DNA of 64,000 nt from Lepus europaeus (GCF_033115175.1 NC_084836.1:65391297-65455296), one strand, 5' to 3'. Counted from the stretch's first letter, positions 34,431-46,830 are shown. Translations and numbers: made by a program. The notes: generated from the sequence alone by a model not told the origin.

Positions 34431-34880
34431 AAGCCACTCCAAAACGTTTGTGGAAATGGAATTAAAAGATATGATTATCTTGATTCAAAACATTTTGGAA
34501 CCAATGTATACAAGAGCTCTTCAAAAAGTTCATGGAAAAATACATATTATGACAAAACTATGAGGACAGTGTGGTGGCACCGTTTTGAAGCTCAACTGTT
34601 TGATTTCTGGTCCAGTTCCCTGCTAATGCACCTGGGCAAAGCAGTGGAAGACAGCACAAATACTTGGGCCACCTACGTGAGCGACCTGGGTGGAGTTCCA
34701 GGCTCTTGGCTTTGGTGAGACCCAACCTCAGCCATTGTAGTCATTTGGGTAATGAACCAGTGGATGGAAGACCTCTCCTTCTCACTCTGTAAAATAAATC
34801 TTAAAAACAAACTGCATGGACTTCAAAATTTCCCCACCAAAATAAACTCACCTTTTATCTCCATGAACTTTTCCTGTACC
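34430..34880. mobile_element. Inverted-repeat elements with a SINE inside
   Basis: CTTCAAAAAGTTCATGGAAA at 34519 and CCATGAACTTTTCCTGTACC at 34861 are inverted ends. A SINE (34562-34810) splits the core, and ACTATG/ACTGCATGG straddles it. A second partial copy (CCAAAACGTTTGTGGAAATG) lies just to the left. Confidence 0.5.
34562..34810 (+). repeat. C-repeat SINE, divergent
   Basis: GAGGACAGTGTGGTGGCAC head, GATTTCTGGTCCAGTTCCCT core, AAAATAAATCTTAAAAAC tail. The middle of the head is deleted relative to full-length copies. Confidence 0.75.
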
Positions 34881-35865
34881 CTTATTTAGGCTTAGGCAAC
34901 GCTGTTACTGATCTGTTTTCTATTCAGAGGTGGCTGTTCACTTTTCCTATAATGTCGCTCTATCATAAAGTGTAATAGTTGAAAAAGACAAACTTCATAT
35001 TAATCATTTCATCTAACCCTTTATTATTATATAGTCATTCCTTTTTCTACCCCTTTTACTAATATTTAATGTACAACTGTAGAAAAATATAAGGGAATGC
35101 TTGGCATGAGTTGTATTGATTAGGTGTAGCTAAGGTTAACATACATCAATCAACTGTATTTCAAAGACTGTGTTATTTAAACAAAGCTTTCAAATCATAA
35201 ATTTATCCAGTTAACTATATACTTGCTTTGAAGTTATACATGGGGGTATTGCAAAAAGTTTATGGAAATGTGAAATTAGATGATAGTGTGATAGAACAAA
35301 TTTTGAAACCCAAGCATAAGGTCTTTCATAATATGCATTTTCTATTATCAGTCTTTAACATTTATTTATTTTAGAGGCAGGAGAGAGAAAAAAACCCTAG
35401 ACTTCTCCCAGACCTTCTTCTAGTTGATTGTCTGTATCTGTATAATTGATAATCTCTTTAGATTCTACAGTTTAATACCCTTAGTACGTTATACATATGT
35501 TTATCTTCTCCATTTCATGTTTTTACTCTGCTTCACATTATTTTGATTTAACACTCAAAATGAAAATTCATGTTCTAACTGTATGTGACATCTCCTGTTC
35601 TAAGTCTTTTTAATCCATTTTCCTTACTGTATCTAGAATTAAGTATTTTCCATTTTACACTCTTAAACAATACCGTGACATTTCTCTTATCAAGTAACCT
35701 AAAAAATGTTTACCTTTTTAGGTAATTGTTTTCTGTGTTCATGTTACTGAACTGTCTTATTACTGTAATAGTTTCAATTTATTATTCTTGCATATTCTAA
35801 GGGCCCATTTAGATCAGTTGAAAGGAAATTATTTAATCAATCAAATACTAATCAAGTATTCAATT
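34881..35865. other. Intergenic, AT-rich
   Basis: No gene seen. 35240-35345 looks like half of the same inverted-repeat element (GCAAAAAGTTTATGGAAATG ... CATAATATGCATTTTC), and 35355-35400 like the tail of a SINE. Confidence 0.5.
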
Positions 35866-36170
35866 GAGTTTTATTTTATATATTCAAAAGGCAGAGAGAC
35901 TGAGAGAGAGAGAGAATCTTCAATTTCAATCCACAGGTTCACTCTCCAAATGGCTGCAATAGTTAGGTCTAGGCCAGACTGAAGCCAGAAGCCTAGAACT
36001 CCACCCTGGTCTCCCCCATGGGTGACAGGGCCCAGGTACTTTAAAATTTTTTTTTTTTTAAAATACACTACTAAAGGTTTTTCACTCTGATGCCTGTTGA
36101 TGCTGGCATTGCAAATGGTGACTGAACACGGGTGCCTAATTAGTCAGTTATTAATGCTTGATCACCTAGT
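35866..36170 (-). repeat. C-repeat SINE, divergent
   Basis: TTTTATTTTATATATTCAAAAG start, GA tract, TCACTCTCCAAATGGCTGCA, GCCAGAAGCCTAGAACTC. The head end is degraded, with an extra T/A-rich stretch near 36050. Confidence 0.65.
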
Positions 36171-37068
36171 CTTGCTCTTCTTAGAAAGCTTGGTATTGCT
36201 TTAATTAAGAAATGTATATTGGATAATAAAACACAAAGTGAAAATCTCTAAAATTATTGCTGTAGCATTATGGGTAGCATAAAATTGATTATTACTAATT
36301 TGGGGCCATAATATTATTTAAGTTTAAAATCAAACTACTCACTCTGCAACAAATGTTGTTTTTTTAGTATTGGCAAGATTATAGATTTTCATCTAAAGTG
36401 AACCAAAAATGTTTTGATGCATGATGTATTGTAAAATTTCTTCTGGAATACTCAGTTGCTGGAATTAGTTAGGCATCCATGATAGTAATAATCTTTAGAG
36501 AGAAAATTATTTTTTGCAATAAATACAACATTTACATACACACACACACACACCCATGTATAGAGAAATATATCATTCTCTCTCTGAGATTGTCTATCAT
36601 CTATCTATATCACCTATCTATCCATAATTACGATGTTTCTCTATCCATTATCTCTCAACCATATTGTATTATATGTAGGTTTGTACATATGCTATCAGTT
36701 ATATGTTGTTTTCTGGAACATACTCTTTGACTTACAGTTCTAAGATTTGTCCATATTATATAAATGTATTTACAAATGTATAAGAAATGCAAATAAAATA
36801 TGTTAATGTGCACATTTTTTAAAGCCATGCATTGTTCATAACACATTTCTGTCACATTTTGAAGACTCCTTAAAATGCAAGGATTTCAGAGTTTTTTTTT
36901 TACAACAAAATATATATCCTAATTTCAGTCCCTACGAGGTTCCTGGAATTATATTCTGGCTATTATTCTATAATTTGCTAATGTATACTTGACTATTTTA
37001 TCAGAAATTTTCACTGTACTTCTCAAATTCTAACTTGATTTTATTAAAGATGGTGAGGGAGTACCATC
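36171..37068. other. Intergenic, with simple repeats
   Basis: No gene seen. It contains a short CA repeat at about 36536-36553 and a degenerate CTAT repeat at about 36590-36655. Confidence 0.5.
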
Positions 37069-37083
37069 ATAATTTAAAATCTT

Positions 37084-37126
37084 TTTTTACTTTTATTTAA
37101 TAAATATAAATTTCCAAAGTACAAAA
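37084..37126 (-). repeat. Minimal L1 stub with target duplication
   Basis: Only the last about 40 bp of the rabbit L1 (ACTTTTATTTAATAAATATA, AATTTCCAAAGTAC) is present, flanked by ATAATTTAAAATCTT at 37069-37083 and 37127-37141. It is an extremely 5'-truncated insertion. Confidence 0.8.
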
Positions 37127-37555
37127 ATAATTTAAAATCTTTAAAAAATTGCACCTTTCTCCTTTCTAACATTTTTGCCCACAAACTAATTTTAGAGAAT
37201 TATCAGAAATTTCTCTGTTTTGTTGATCTTTTCTTGAATAATATGAGAGATTTTAGATTTTATGCTTATAAAATAAGCAGTCCTTGCTAGTACATTATTT
37301 AAAGAATTTTTTGCTACAGTTTTAAATCAAATGAGTCTACTGAGTGTTTATTCCAGTGAATATCCCTGAGTTTTACAAGGGTTTGAGATAAGCTTGTAAA
37401 ATTCTAGTAAAGGAAGCAACTCTGAATTCTGTAGTAGTGCGTCTGAATTTGGGCGATGAATCGTTTACTTCCCCACTGATTCAGCACAATTTGATAAGTT
37501 TGAAAGTTGTATGCCGACTCTCAGTTTATTGATAGTATGGTTTTTCTTTTTTTGT

Positions 37556-37732
37556 AACATCTCTTGATTTATTTGAGAGGCAGAATGGCATGCGTGCACA
37601 CACACACACACGCCCGCGCGCAGAAACTTCTACCACTGGCTCACTTCTCAAATTCTGGGAATCAGATCCAGGTAGTCTGATGTGCAGCATGGGCATCTTA
37701 GCTGCCAGGTTAAACTTTCGACCGCTCCCAAT
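37556..37732 (-). repeat. Degraded SINE fragment with CA tract
   Basis: TTGATTTATTTGAGAGGCAG start, then an ACACACAC/GCGCGC stretch at 37594-37620, then diverged SINE core. Head missing. Confidence 0.6.
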
Positions 37733-37913
37733 AGCATGTTTCTAAAGATGCTGCAAACTGAATTCCCTGCTGTTCTGTCACTGTTTTCCTTCACTGCATA
37801 CTAAAAGCGAACTTGAAGAAATTTCTCTCAGACACTTGTGTTATCACATTGAGAAGCTGGAACACATCTGATACTCATAGAATCGCTGCCCCTTGGAAAC
37901 AGAGAGCTATACT

Positions 37914-38026
37914 TAGTTACAACATCATGGTTTATACATTGCATAATCTATTCCGGAACATTGATGGAGAATCTTTTCTGCTCTCTGCAGGCCTCTGCTT
38001 GTCTCAGCAGATTTCAATGACTGTGG
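37914..38026 (+). repeat. Source of a local 113-bp duplicate
   Basis: The segment from TAGTTACAACATCATGG to TTCAATGACTGTG recurs at 39455-39568 with two transitions only. Neither copy encodes a recognisable protein. Confidence 0.85.
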
Positions 38027-38089
38027 AGCCCCTGCTGCAGGTGTACTGTCTCAAGTAGGATAAAGCAGTGAGAACTCTGCCTACACTTT

Positions 38090-38310
38090 GAGTGTTTACA
38101 TGCACTAGTTTCCTCTCCAGTTATTAGGCAATTACTACACATTCATGTGTTCTGTATATAATATATTTGATCCTTATAATGTCAATCAAAATCTACTTTA
38201 TTGCTTTTTCATAGATGAAAAATGAAAATAAGGAAGTGGGTAATTATTCCCAGACCATACAACACACAAATTCTAGGAGATTTTGAAATCCTGACTTGCC
38301 TATTCTTCTT
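38090..38310 (-). repeat. MIR-like remnant
   Basis: GATCCTTATAATGTCAATC, CATAGATGAAAAATGAAAAT and ATTTTGAAATCCTGAC follow the reversed MIR consensus order. Confidence 0.5.
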
Positions 38311-38368
38311 GTGTTCTGCTATATTTTTGTTTGTGGTATTCAGTTTAACACTTACACCATTCATTCTT

Positions 38369-38600
38369 GGGAGCAGATGTTTAGCTTGGAGGCTAAGACA
38401 CCTGCGTCTCATGTCAGAGTCCCAGCTGTGGCTCCCGACTCCAGCTTCCTGACAATGCAGACTCTGGAAGGCAGTGGTGGGTGCTCAAGTAATTCTGGAT
38501 CCCTGCTTCCATCTGGCCCAGTCCCAGCCATTGATTTGGGGAGTGACCAGCAGAGGGGAGTGCTCTCTCTCTCTCTCTCTCTCTCATTTTTCTGCCTTAA
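38369..38600 (+). repeat. C-repeat SINE, old type
   Basis: GGAGCAGATGTTTAGCTTGG, GACACCTGCGTCTCATGTCA and a CT repeat at 38562-38585. It lacks the common CATATGGG core, as in older subfamilies. Confidence 0.65.
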
Positions 38601-39444
38601 AAATTATATAAATGAAGTTCAGTGTTCAACAGTAAAAGACCTGTCCAAACATAGGGGAGGATTATCCTTTGTCTCACCTGTCATTAGTACGTTCTTTCTC
38701 AGATCCATAGGCGGATCAGCACAGGTTTAATTCAGTCTCTAATCCCACCTTTGCTGTACTTCATTTTACCATTCACTGCGTTTCCATCACTGGCAACCTA
38801 ATACTTGGGAAACCTGTCTAGCTAATGGTAAGTATGAAATACTATCAGAATGTGGCCATCCCATCCACATCAGTACACCCTTCTCACACTGGTGTATCCT
38901 TAATAGTCACTGTTGGGTGTATGAGTGACAGCTGGGGGCATGAGACACAGGTCTTGTGGCCAAAACCCCTGATTTTTCACTCTTACAGTTATATCTGATA
39001 AACAGGTTTAGATTTTAGGTACCTGTAAACAGGTTGAGATTGGGAAGAGATGCAATGCATTTTCTCTTCTCCATTTTATTCCCATGATCTTGGCTACATG
39101 TGGCAAAACACTGAAATACATTGAAGTCCTAAATAAATTCTTGGTTTTTTTTTTGTTTTTGCTAATGTGGCTATACTTAATATTCAATTTTAATTTTAAT
39201 AGATTTAACTTGTACTTATTTTATTGTATAAACCCACACTTTCCTGGACATTATCCAATATCTTCCTCAATAATTTATAGAGAAGTTTCAAGAGGCTGCA
39301 ATGAGAATCTAAACAAATGTCACTTCCATCTGAAATAGAAAGTTTCAAAACTTAATTCATTTCACTGGCATATTTTCTTTGGATGAATTAACCATGTTTG
39401 AATCCTGATTCAAGATCCTTTTATGGTATATTTAACAATTAGAC
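38601..39444. other. Intergenic, nothing recognised
   Basis: AT-rich sequence between the old SINE and the local duplicate. No gene, RNA or assignable element seen. Confidence 0.5.
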
Positions 39445-39454
39445 AAAATAAACT

Positions 39455-39568
39455 TAGTTACAACATCATGGTTTATACATTGCATAATCTATTCCAGAAC
39501 ATTGATGGAGAATCTTTTCTGCTCTCTGTAGGCCTCTGCTTGTCTCAGCAGATTTCAATGACTGTGAA
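39455..39568 (+). repeat. Local 113-bp duplicate with target-site duplication
   Basis: Copy of 37914-38026 flanked by AAAATAAACT (39445-39454 and 39569-39578). A few A residues follow the 3' end. It sits 260 bp upstream of the truncated OR fragment. Confidence 0.8.
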
Positions 39569-39828
39569 AAAATAAACTATTATGGGTTTTGCAGATGAGT
39601 TTCCAAAAATTAGGTTATTGCTACAGCACTTTTCAAATCTTAGTAAACAATTTCTGTTGCATAGTTATATTTCATGTCTTCAGCATCTATGGAGTGTTAC
39701 CTCTTAATGGGTATCTTTGTGAATGTACTTCCTTTCCTGTATCTTTTCTTGTTTATAAACCTACTCATGTAGTTTCTGATTTTTGTATCTCTTAATTTCC
39801 AGAATAAAGTGGAATTCACAAAAAAGAA

Positions 39829-40160
39829 ATGAAGAACAACACAAGGCAGATAGAGTTTATCCTGCTGGGACTGACAGATGATTCACAGTTACAGATTATA
39901 ATTTTCTTGTTTCTGTTTCTAAATTACATGTTGGGGCTGATGGGGAACTTAACCATCATTGCACTGACTCTGCTGGAGTCCGATCTCAAGACGCCAATGT
40001 ATTTCTTCCTCCGTAATTTCTCTTTCCTGGAAATTTTGTTCACAAGTGTTTGCATTCCTAGATTCTTGGTCACCATTGTAACTAAGGAAAAGAGTATTTC
40101 CTATAACGGTTGTATAGCTCAGCTCTTTTTCTACATTTCCTTGGGGGTCACATTTTCCTT
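39829..40160 (+). pseudogene. Olfactory receptor OR6C fragment, N-terminal third only
   Basis: The first 108 residues read as a good OR6C receptor: MKNNT start, [41 protein letters not shown], then helix 3 up to LGVT. Similarity stops at about 40150-40160, before the MSYDRY motif. The frame runs on to a stop at 40198-40200 through unrelated sequence, a TG-rich tract and a SINE (about 40240-40499). No later OR segments follow to the right, so about two thirds of the gene has been lost by deletion or rearrangement. It is the only OR here on the plus strand. It cannot make a working receptor. Confidence 0.9.
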
Positions 40161-40239
40161 TGAAGTGAGTTATAATTTTGATTGTGTGATACTAATTTAG
40201 TATTTATATTTGTGTGTGTATATATATGTGTGTGTGCGT

Positions 40240-40499
40240 GTGTATATATAGAGAGGGAGAGATATCATTCACCTACTGGTTCACTCCCCAAAGAAATACC
40301 TGCAACAGTCGGGGCTGGGCCAAGCTGAAGCCAGGAGTCAAGAGCTACATCTGGGTCTCCCATGTGGGTGGCAGGACCCAAGCCCTTCAGCCATCATCTG
40401 CTGCCCCACAAGCACTCTATCAGGCAGCTGGATCTTAGGTGGTGGTGGGAGTCTACCCCGAACACTCTGTTCTGACTTAACCCACTGTATTGCAGCCCC
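40240..40499 (-). repeat. C-repeat SINE next to the truncated OR
   Basis: GAGAGGGAGAGATATCATTC, CACCTACTGGTTCACTCCCC, terminal CCACTGTATTGCAGCCCC; preceded by a TG/TA simple repeat at 40205-40250 in place of the normal tail. Confidence 0.75.
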
Positions 40500-40902
40500 A
40501 AACCCATAATTTATTTTTAATCCTTATCTTCCATTTTCTCCATTTTTGCTTTGATTATTATTGTGATATTAATTCTGATAACTTTATATTGGAGGATGAA
40601 ATTAGTACCATTGCCATATAATTTAATACACAGATCATTCATATACTTTTTATAAAAGTACTTTCTTTCCTTCTTCAGAACAATGAGGACAAGATTAACT
40701 CAGAAGCAGAGAAAACTTTAATTTCTTGGAAATACATTTTTCAGTCTCACAGTGAGGGAAAACACCATCTACCAGTTCTGTTAAAAAGAATAAGGAGTTT
40801 TATAAAGGTGAGATTGAGAAGAATTGTAGGCAGCAAGCAATGAAGTAAGCTGGAAGGTGCAATAAGATCGTTGGTCAAATGTTTTCATTTTATTTTGATC
40901 TA

Positions 40903-41850
40903 TCAGACCTTCCGCTTCTTGGGGAGAAGTGCAATCTTCTTCACAGAGTGATTGAAAGCTCGCTTCACTTGCTTATTCCTCAAGGTGTAAATGAAGGGGT
41001 TCAACAAGGGTGCAACAGAAGTCGTGAGAACCGACACTCCCTTATTGATGGCCACCTCTTCCTTTGCAGAGGGCTTGATGTAGATGAAGATGCAGCTGCC
41101 GTAGGTGATGGAAACCACAATCATGTGGGACGAGCAGGTGGAAAAGGCCTTCTTCCTTTGCTGGACAGAGGGGAATCTCAGAATTGTCCTGAGGATGTAT
41201 GTGTAGGACAGGACCACACAGAGTAGGGTGGTCATGAGTGCAAGTACAGCCATGAAAATAACCATTTGTTCTATTAGCCAAGTGTCTGAGCACGAGATCT
41301 TTAGGAGGGGACTTGCATCACAGCTGAAATGATCAATGGTGTTGGAGTCACAGAACTCAAGCTGGAGACCCAGGCTCAGGGGCGGAACGATGATCATTAA
41401 ACCAGCTACCCAACAGGAGAGGACTAATAAGGTACACATCCTGGAGTTCATAACGCTCATGTACTGCAGGGGTCTGCAGATGGCCACGTAGCGGTCGTAA
41501 GACATTGCTGCCAGGAGAAAGAATTCTGTGGCTCCAAAGAGAATGACAAAGAATATTTGACTGGCACAAGCATTGTAGGTAATGATATTGTCCCCAGTCG
41601 ATAGACTGTACAGGAATCTAGGAATGCATACAGTGGTAAATGAGACTTCTAAGAAGGAAAAATTTCGGAGGAAAAAGTACATGGGCGTTTGAAGGTGGGG
41701 GTCCACCAAGGTGAGGGTGATGATAGTCAGGTTCCCTGCTACACTCAACATGTAGGTGAGAAGTAAAAAGAGAAAAAGCAGCACTTGCAGTTGTGGGTCA
41801 TCTGTCAGTCCCAGCAGGATGAAAGTTGTTATTGTGGTGTGGTTTCTCAT
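40903..41850 (-). CDS. OR6C-like: Olfactory receptor, OR6C type (OR6C2-like), intact
   Basis: A single-exon odorant receptor of 315 residues. The start ATG at 41850 gives [20 protein letters not shown]. Hallmarks in order are the N-terminal NHT glycosylation site, [12 protein letters not shown] at the first intracellular turn, [66 protein letters not shown] and [19 protein letters not shown]. The C-terminus ends in a lysine- and arginine-rich [12 protein letters not shown]. From memory of the family it most resembles OR6C2, but orthology cannot be settled without alignment. It converges on the truncated OR fragment at 39829. No disabling change is seen. Confidence 0.95.
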   Translation of the reverse strand: MRNHTTITTFILLGLTDDPQLQVLLFLFLLLTYMLSVAGNLTIITLTLVDPHLQTPMYFFLRNFSFLEVSFTTVCIPRFLYSLSTGDNIITYNACASQIFFVILFGATEFFLLAAMSYDRYVAICRPLQYMSVMNSRMCTLLVLSCWVAGLMIIVPPLSLGLQLEFCDSNTIDHFSCDASPLLKISCSDTWLIEQMVIFMAVLALMTTLLCVVLSYTYILRTILRFPSVQQRKKAFSTCSSHMIVVSITYGSCIFIYIKPSAKEEVAINKGVSVLTTSVAPLLNPFIYTLRNKQVKRAFNHSVKKIALLPKKRKV

Positions 41851-44450
41851 TACTGGTCTTTGATATCTTCCTGATCTTCATGGGAAAATCATGCTTTGAC
41901 GAGGAGATAGATAGTCAAAGTCTATAGCGGAAGGACCGTGCATACGGAAGCCAGACAAACTGGTCTACGCTTATTTCCTCCTTTCCCTGTATAATCAGCA
42001 TTGCCAGTACTTCAAAAGCCTTCCTGAATCTCACAGGTATGAGCAGTGGAGCTGTCCTATGGGTTTGTATTAGTGTAAAACTATCCAATTGTTTCTTTGG
42101 TCAATTTTGTCCCTCATGATTTCCAGATGTTGTTGGTTATAATTCATTACCTGGGTCAGATTTCCAAGTGGCTTGCATAAGGAGGATATCATTTCGCATG
42201 TGATTAAAAACTCTTGGTTCAAGACAAACCGCTGGATGATATATACAGGTAATTAAGTATATTGTCATTTTCCGAGGATGATTTTAAGGGCAAGATGGAT
42301 TTCTCCTGGAAAACAAAGAAAAATGACAACAGAATACAATCTTAGATACTGACACTTTCTCTTGTCCCTTTTTCTGATTGTGTTCCTTCTTAGCAATACT
42401 GTGATACCTATAGATGACTTGATATACAACTGTTTTATTTATAGTGTTAGAAAAGATTATGGTCACGACATTTACAACAGAGATGTCATCATATGCTTTC
42501 ATATAACATTCAGCTAATTGACTATGGACCATTTTCTCTCAACAACTCAGAAGCTAATCTACATTTAGCATCACTACATTGAATCTTCTAGGCTGTGCTG
42601 ATTTTCATGATGTTTTCATTCTTTTTAAAAAACATTAATGTCACCATCTCAGCTTAACCCACAGTTAATTTAGGCTTTAAATAAAAAAATTAATTAAATT
42701 TATATGAAATTAATAAATTTTCAATCTCCAAAGTTAAAATGAAATAAATCCAAAATTCAAAATAATTAAATTAAAATTAATTTTGAAAATTAATAACATT
42801 TTAATGTAAAAAAGCTGAAAATCAATTTTAAGACTATCACTTCCAGCCTCCTTCATCTTTCCTAATGCTTATAAAAACTTTGTTATTATTGAAATCATTG
42901 ACATGTTTTTATTTTTGTCTGGCCTGGCATTGCCACAGCATTTAAAAAATAAAGTTAAATCATTTTTATGATGAGTTCTGTGATATCATTCTGATTTTCC
43001 TCCTAGTTTTCAAGCTCTTTTTCTACTTTCTCTGTTTCTAACCTCTGTTTCTATTCCCATGTGATGTGTTGGTATTGCTCAATAGAATATTTTCAGAACT
43101 CTCACTTATTATTTTCTATCTGTTATTCTTACTCTATACTCTCTAATGGTGATTTCCCCCAGTGTAATTGATTTATCACTGACACAATGTGCTCTGGAGA
43201 CGAGGTCTATTCCCCACAACAACCATGCTGAGTATACAGACTGTTCCATGGAGTTGTTCCCAGGATTTCCAGGACTTTCTACAGTTGCCAACATCCATGG
43301 ATACCCCAGGACCCCCAGAGAGCCCCCTGTATCTGCAGGCACCACACGTGTGAATACAGAGGCAGACACCTCCTTTCCCTCATGCTCTAACTGACGTCAT
43401 CTCTCTTCTTGAGCTTTCTTTTATTCTAGTATTCACGATTTCTTGATAAAGCTGAACCTCTTTTATGTGCCCCACAAGGCTCCTTATGGACTATGCCCTC
43501 CTTGATTTTCCCATCTCATCACTTTCTCCTTACCATTTTCTCTAATGGTTTAAGTTCCACTCACGCTGACGACTTGGAATTCTTCTTATTTGCCACATGC
43601 TCTCTCCTCTGCACAGGCTACTCTTGAGTGCCAAATGTCTGTGAGCCCCTCAGGTTCTCTTTAGGTGTTAGTTCTTCATGGGAAACTTCATCTATTCACT
43701 GAGAGAATGTGAAATTACTTTGCTGTGTCCTTCCCAAGTGCCCATTGTTTATTCTGTCTTGGAATACAACACATTGTATTGTATTCTATGTGGTACTTAC
43801 ATTTCTCCTGTATATTTCGGCAAACTTCCTTAAAGTAGCACCAATATTTTATATACTCCTACCCTTATTTGTGAAATAAAGAATGCGCTTAAGAAATTTG
43901 GTGAGAAACACATCAGAGTGGTTTAAATGAATCAAGACTAATCTGTTTCTTAATGCTTATTGTCAGTTGGCTCAATGTTCTAATTTTCATGATTCGAACC
44001 GCCCCGTCATTTTGACTCTACTCTTAATATTCACAGTTCTGGACTCTGTGAATCCTCCTTTCCCAGTAACTTTTCCAAAGTTTTACTGGTTTCTGTTATG
44101 TCTTACCTCACCCTTCATATTTTAGTTCCCTATCTACTAACGATGGTTGGATGGTTGTTTCTGGTGTTGTCTCGCCTCTGCTCTCCTTGTTCAGTGCTCA
44201 GTATTTTCTCCAGTGTTTCAGAACCTGCTCCCTATGAAACCATTTCTAGGGACCTCAGTTGTTTCACTTTCTGTTTTCCTGTCTATCAAAGCTGGGACTA
44301 CCCACTGAATCAAAAGGTTACTCCCCTTATAGGGTAGACTTTGGATTTTTATCTTATGAAAATTGGCAGTGATTCACATAAATAATGTAAATGGATACAC
44401 TCAAGAAGCTCAAGGATATTTTAATATTCCCAGGACCAGAGGATCTTTAG
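41851..44450. other. Intergenic; nothing genic seen
   Basis: 42600-42830 is very AT-rich low-complexity sequence. 43270-43330 (CATCCATGGATACCCCAGGA) may be a Tigger-like scrap, and 43500-43900 has an L2-like flavour, both uncertain. No coding or RNA gene found. Confidence 0.5.
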
Positions 44451-44459
44451 AGTCACTGG

Positions 44460-44605
44460 AGAAGTTCCTTGCTTCTGGCTTCGGATCGGTGCAGCTCCGG
44501 CTGTTGCGGCCATGTGGGGAATGAACCAGCAGATCGAAGACCTTTCTCTCTGTCTCTCTCATTGACTGTAATTCTACCTCTCAAATAAATAAATATAATC
44601 TTAAA
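44460..44605 (+). repeat. C-repeat SINE, 5'-truncated
   Basis: Only the 3' half is present, from TGCTTCTGGCTTCGGATCGG to CAAATAAATAAATATAATCT. Confidence 0.85.
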
Positions 44606-44615
44606 ACAATAATTT

Positions 44616-44943
44616 GTTGGTGCTGGCACTGTGGCATAGTGGGTAAAGCCACCGCCTTCAGTGCCAGCATCCCATATGGGCTCTGTATCAAGTCCTAGCT
44701 GCTCCACTTCTGATCCAGCTCTCTGCTATGGCCTGGGAAAGCAGTGGAAGATGGCCCAAGTCCTTGGGCCCCTGCACCCACGTGGGAGACCCAGAAGAAG
44801 CTCCTGGCTCCTGGCTTTGGATGGGCACAGCACCGACTATTGCGGTCAACTGGGGAGTGAACCAGCGAATGGAAAACCTCTCTCTCTCTCTGTCTCTCTT
44901 TGTGTAACTCTGCCTTTCAAATAAATAAATAAATAAATCTTTA
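44616..44943 (+). repeat. C-repeat SINE, full length
   Basis: GGTGCTGGCACTGTGGCATA head, AAATAAATAAATAAATCTTT tail; AATAATTTG flanks it on both sides (about 44607-44615 and 44947-44955). Confidence 0.92.
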
Positions 44944-44955
44944 AAAAATAATTTG

Positions 44956-45839
44956 CTTTTCTATCTATATCCTAAAACCTATTTCTGTCATGGAGAAACT
45001 ACCAATACATTTACTATACAATGAAATATACTGTTAATATCCATAACACCATATATTACACTGATCTCTTTATATAACAATCAGAAAGATAATTTTTGTG
45101 TTCAGTTCTCTGTACTGTTCATGGTCAACCTCAGTGTAGTGTTTTTAGAGAAACAAAAATACTGAGTGTAGAGTTAAATCAATCAACCCAATGTTTGCAA
45201 AAGACAGATGATGTCATCACATTTCTGTACTCTCGACTGGTCACGGTCTGCTAACCGGTGTGATTTTTTTCTTTCCCTCATCAGTACTCTTCCTCTTTTT
45301 GCTCTCTCCCTGAACTCTCTATTTGTCTAAAATGTCACGGCATTCTAAGTTCCCCAGACCTAGCAGTTTTGAGGTAAAGAACACAATCTTACACTAGCAG
45401 TGGATTTCTCCCTTTGCAGTGAAAGGGAACCAGGTACAGGCTGACATAAAGGATGAACAGATAGGCTACATTTAGTTTAAAAAAATAAATGAAACTTCTG
45501 TAATGATTCTGCCATATCCCCAGGGGCTGCAGTCATAGTTAGGAGTCTTTCTTGTATTGTGAATATCAGGAGTTTGGAATAAGATACAGTAAGAAAATAA
45601 TCCGAACTCTTCAGATTTTAAATAACTATTGTTAAAAAAAAAAGGGCTCTACATATCATTTAGAATGAACACATTAACAATTAATGACAATTTGCATAGC
45701 TTCAGGGAGATTTGGAACACAACTCAAGAGAAAATAATTGCAAACCATGTGTCTGGGGAGGGATAGGAAATCCTATAAACTTAGTAGTAAAGAAAGTCAG
45801 TATTCTAACTCAATGGTAAAACAAAAATGTCAATATTAA
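44956..45839. other. Intergenic, nothing recognised
   Basis: No gene, RNA or clear repeat seen in this AT-rich stretch. Confidence 0.4.
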
Positions 45840-46830
45840 TGTGGAAAGGGATGTAAAGAGATATTTTTCAAAGATGACATGCAAAAGGTCAATAGGCCTA
45901 TGGAAAGGTGCTCAATAGCACTAGGCATTGTGGAAATGCAAGTGAAAACCACAATGAGATATAAATTCGTGCCTGCTAGGGTGTCTATTAACAACAGCAC
46001 TAAAAGATACATTGTGGCAGTGGTATGGAGATTTTGTAACCCTTGCATACTGTTGATGGAAATGTGAAATAGGGCATCCACCATACAAAATAGTCTAAAA
46101 ATTATTCAAAAAAATTAAAAATAGAACTACTCTGTGACCCAGCAATTCCACTTCTTGGAATAAATAAAAGAATAGAAATAAATATCTAAAGAAATACCTG
46201 CATTCTCATGTACATTGCCACATAATTTAAAATCGCCTAGGTATGGAACAACCAAATGTTTATTAATAGATGAATAGATACAGAAAATGTGATATTTTCA
46301 TACAATAGAATATTATTTAGCTTTAAAAAGAAGGAATTACACACCATGTAATAATATGAATGAACCTGAAATATATCATGCTAAATGAAGTGAGAAGTTA
46401 CAGCAAGACAAATCCTGGATGTTTCTACTTTATAAGGATCTAAAAATTGATAAAATCAAATCAGAGAGAATAGTGTTTGCCAGGGCCTGGGGAAATGGAA
46501 AAATGGGAAGTTGTTTAATTGCTATAAACTTTCAGTTATGGAAGTGAGGAAGTTTCATCAATCTGTAAAGTTTACAGATTGTACACTGAAAAAAAATGTA
46601 AGAGTTAAGTCTTTTTATCAAAACAACACACACACTCACACACACATGCACACACAAACACCAGAAGGTAATAAAACCAAAAAAGAGGTATGGAGAAATT
46701 TTGAGAATTGATGAATATATTTATTACCTTGATTGTGGTGATGATATTATGGCTGTAAGCTTACATTTATAATTTCACTACATCTGTGAAATTACAGAAG
46801 AAGACTATGCACTATCTAAACGCATTGTAA
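45840..46830 (+). repeat. Old L1M 3' region
   Basis: CAAAGATGACATGCAAAAGG, AGTGAAAACCACAATGAGAT, TGTGACCCAGCAATTCCACT, GATGAATAGATACAGAAAAT and ATTACCTTGATTGTGGTGAT occur in the order of the L1 ORF2 end and 3' untranslated region. No intact frame. A CA repeat lies at 46623-46660. Confidence 0.8.

Noticed and set aside
36533-36660. Regular CA and CTAT repeats considered as a CRISPR-like array
   Set aside because: Simple microsatellites without spacer structure, in a mammalian genome.
43109-43394. Overlapping open frames on both strands near 43.1-43.4 kb
   Set aside because: No family features; short Tigger-like words suggest repeat-derived sequence.
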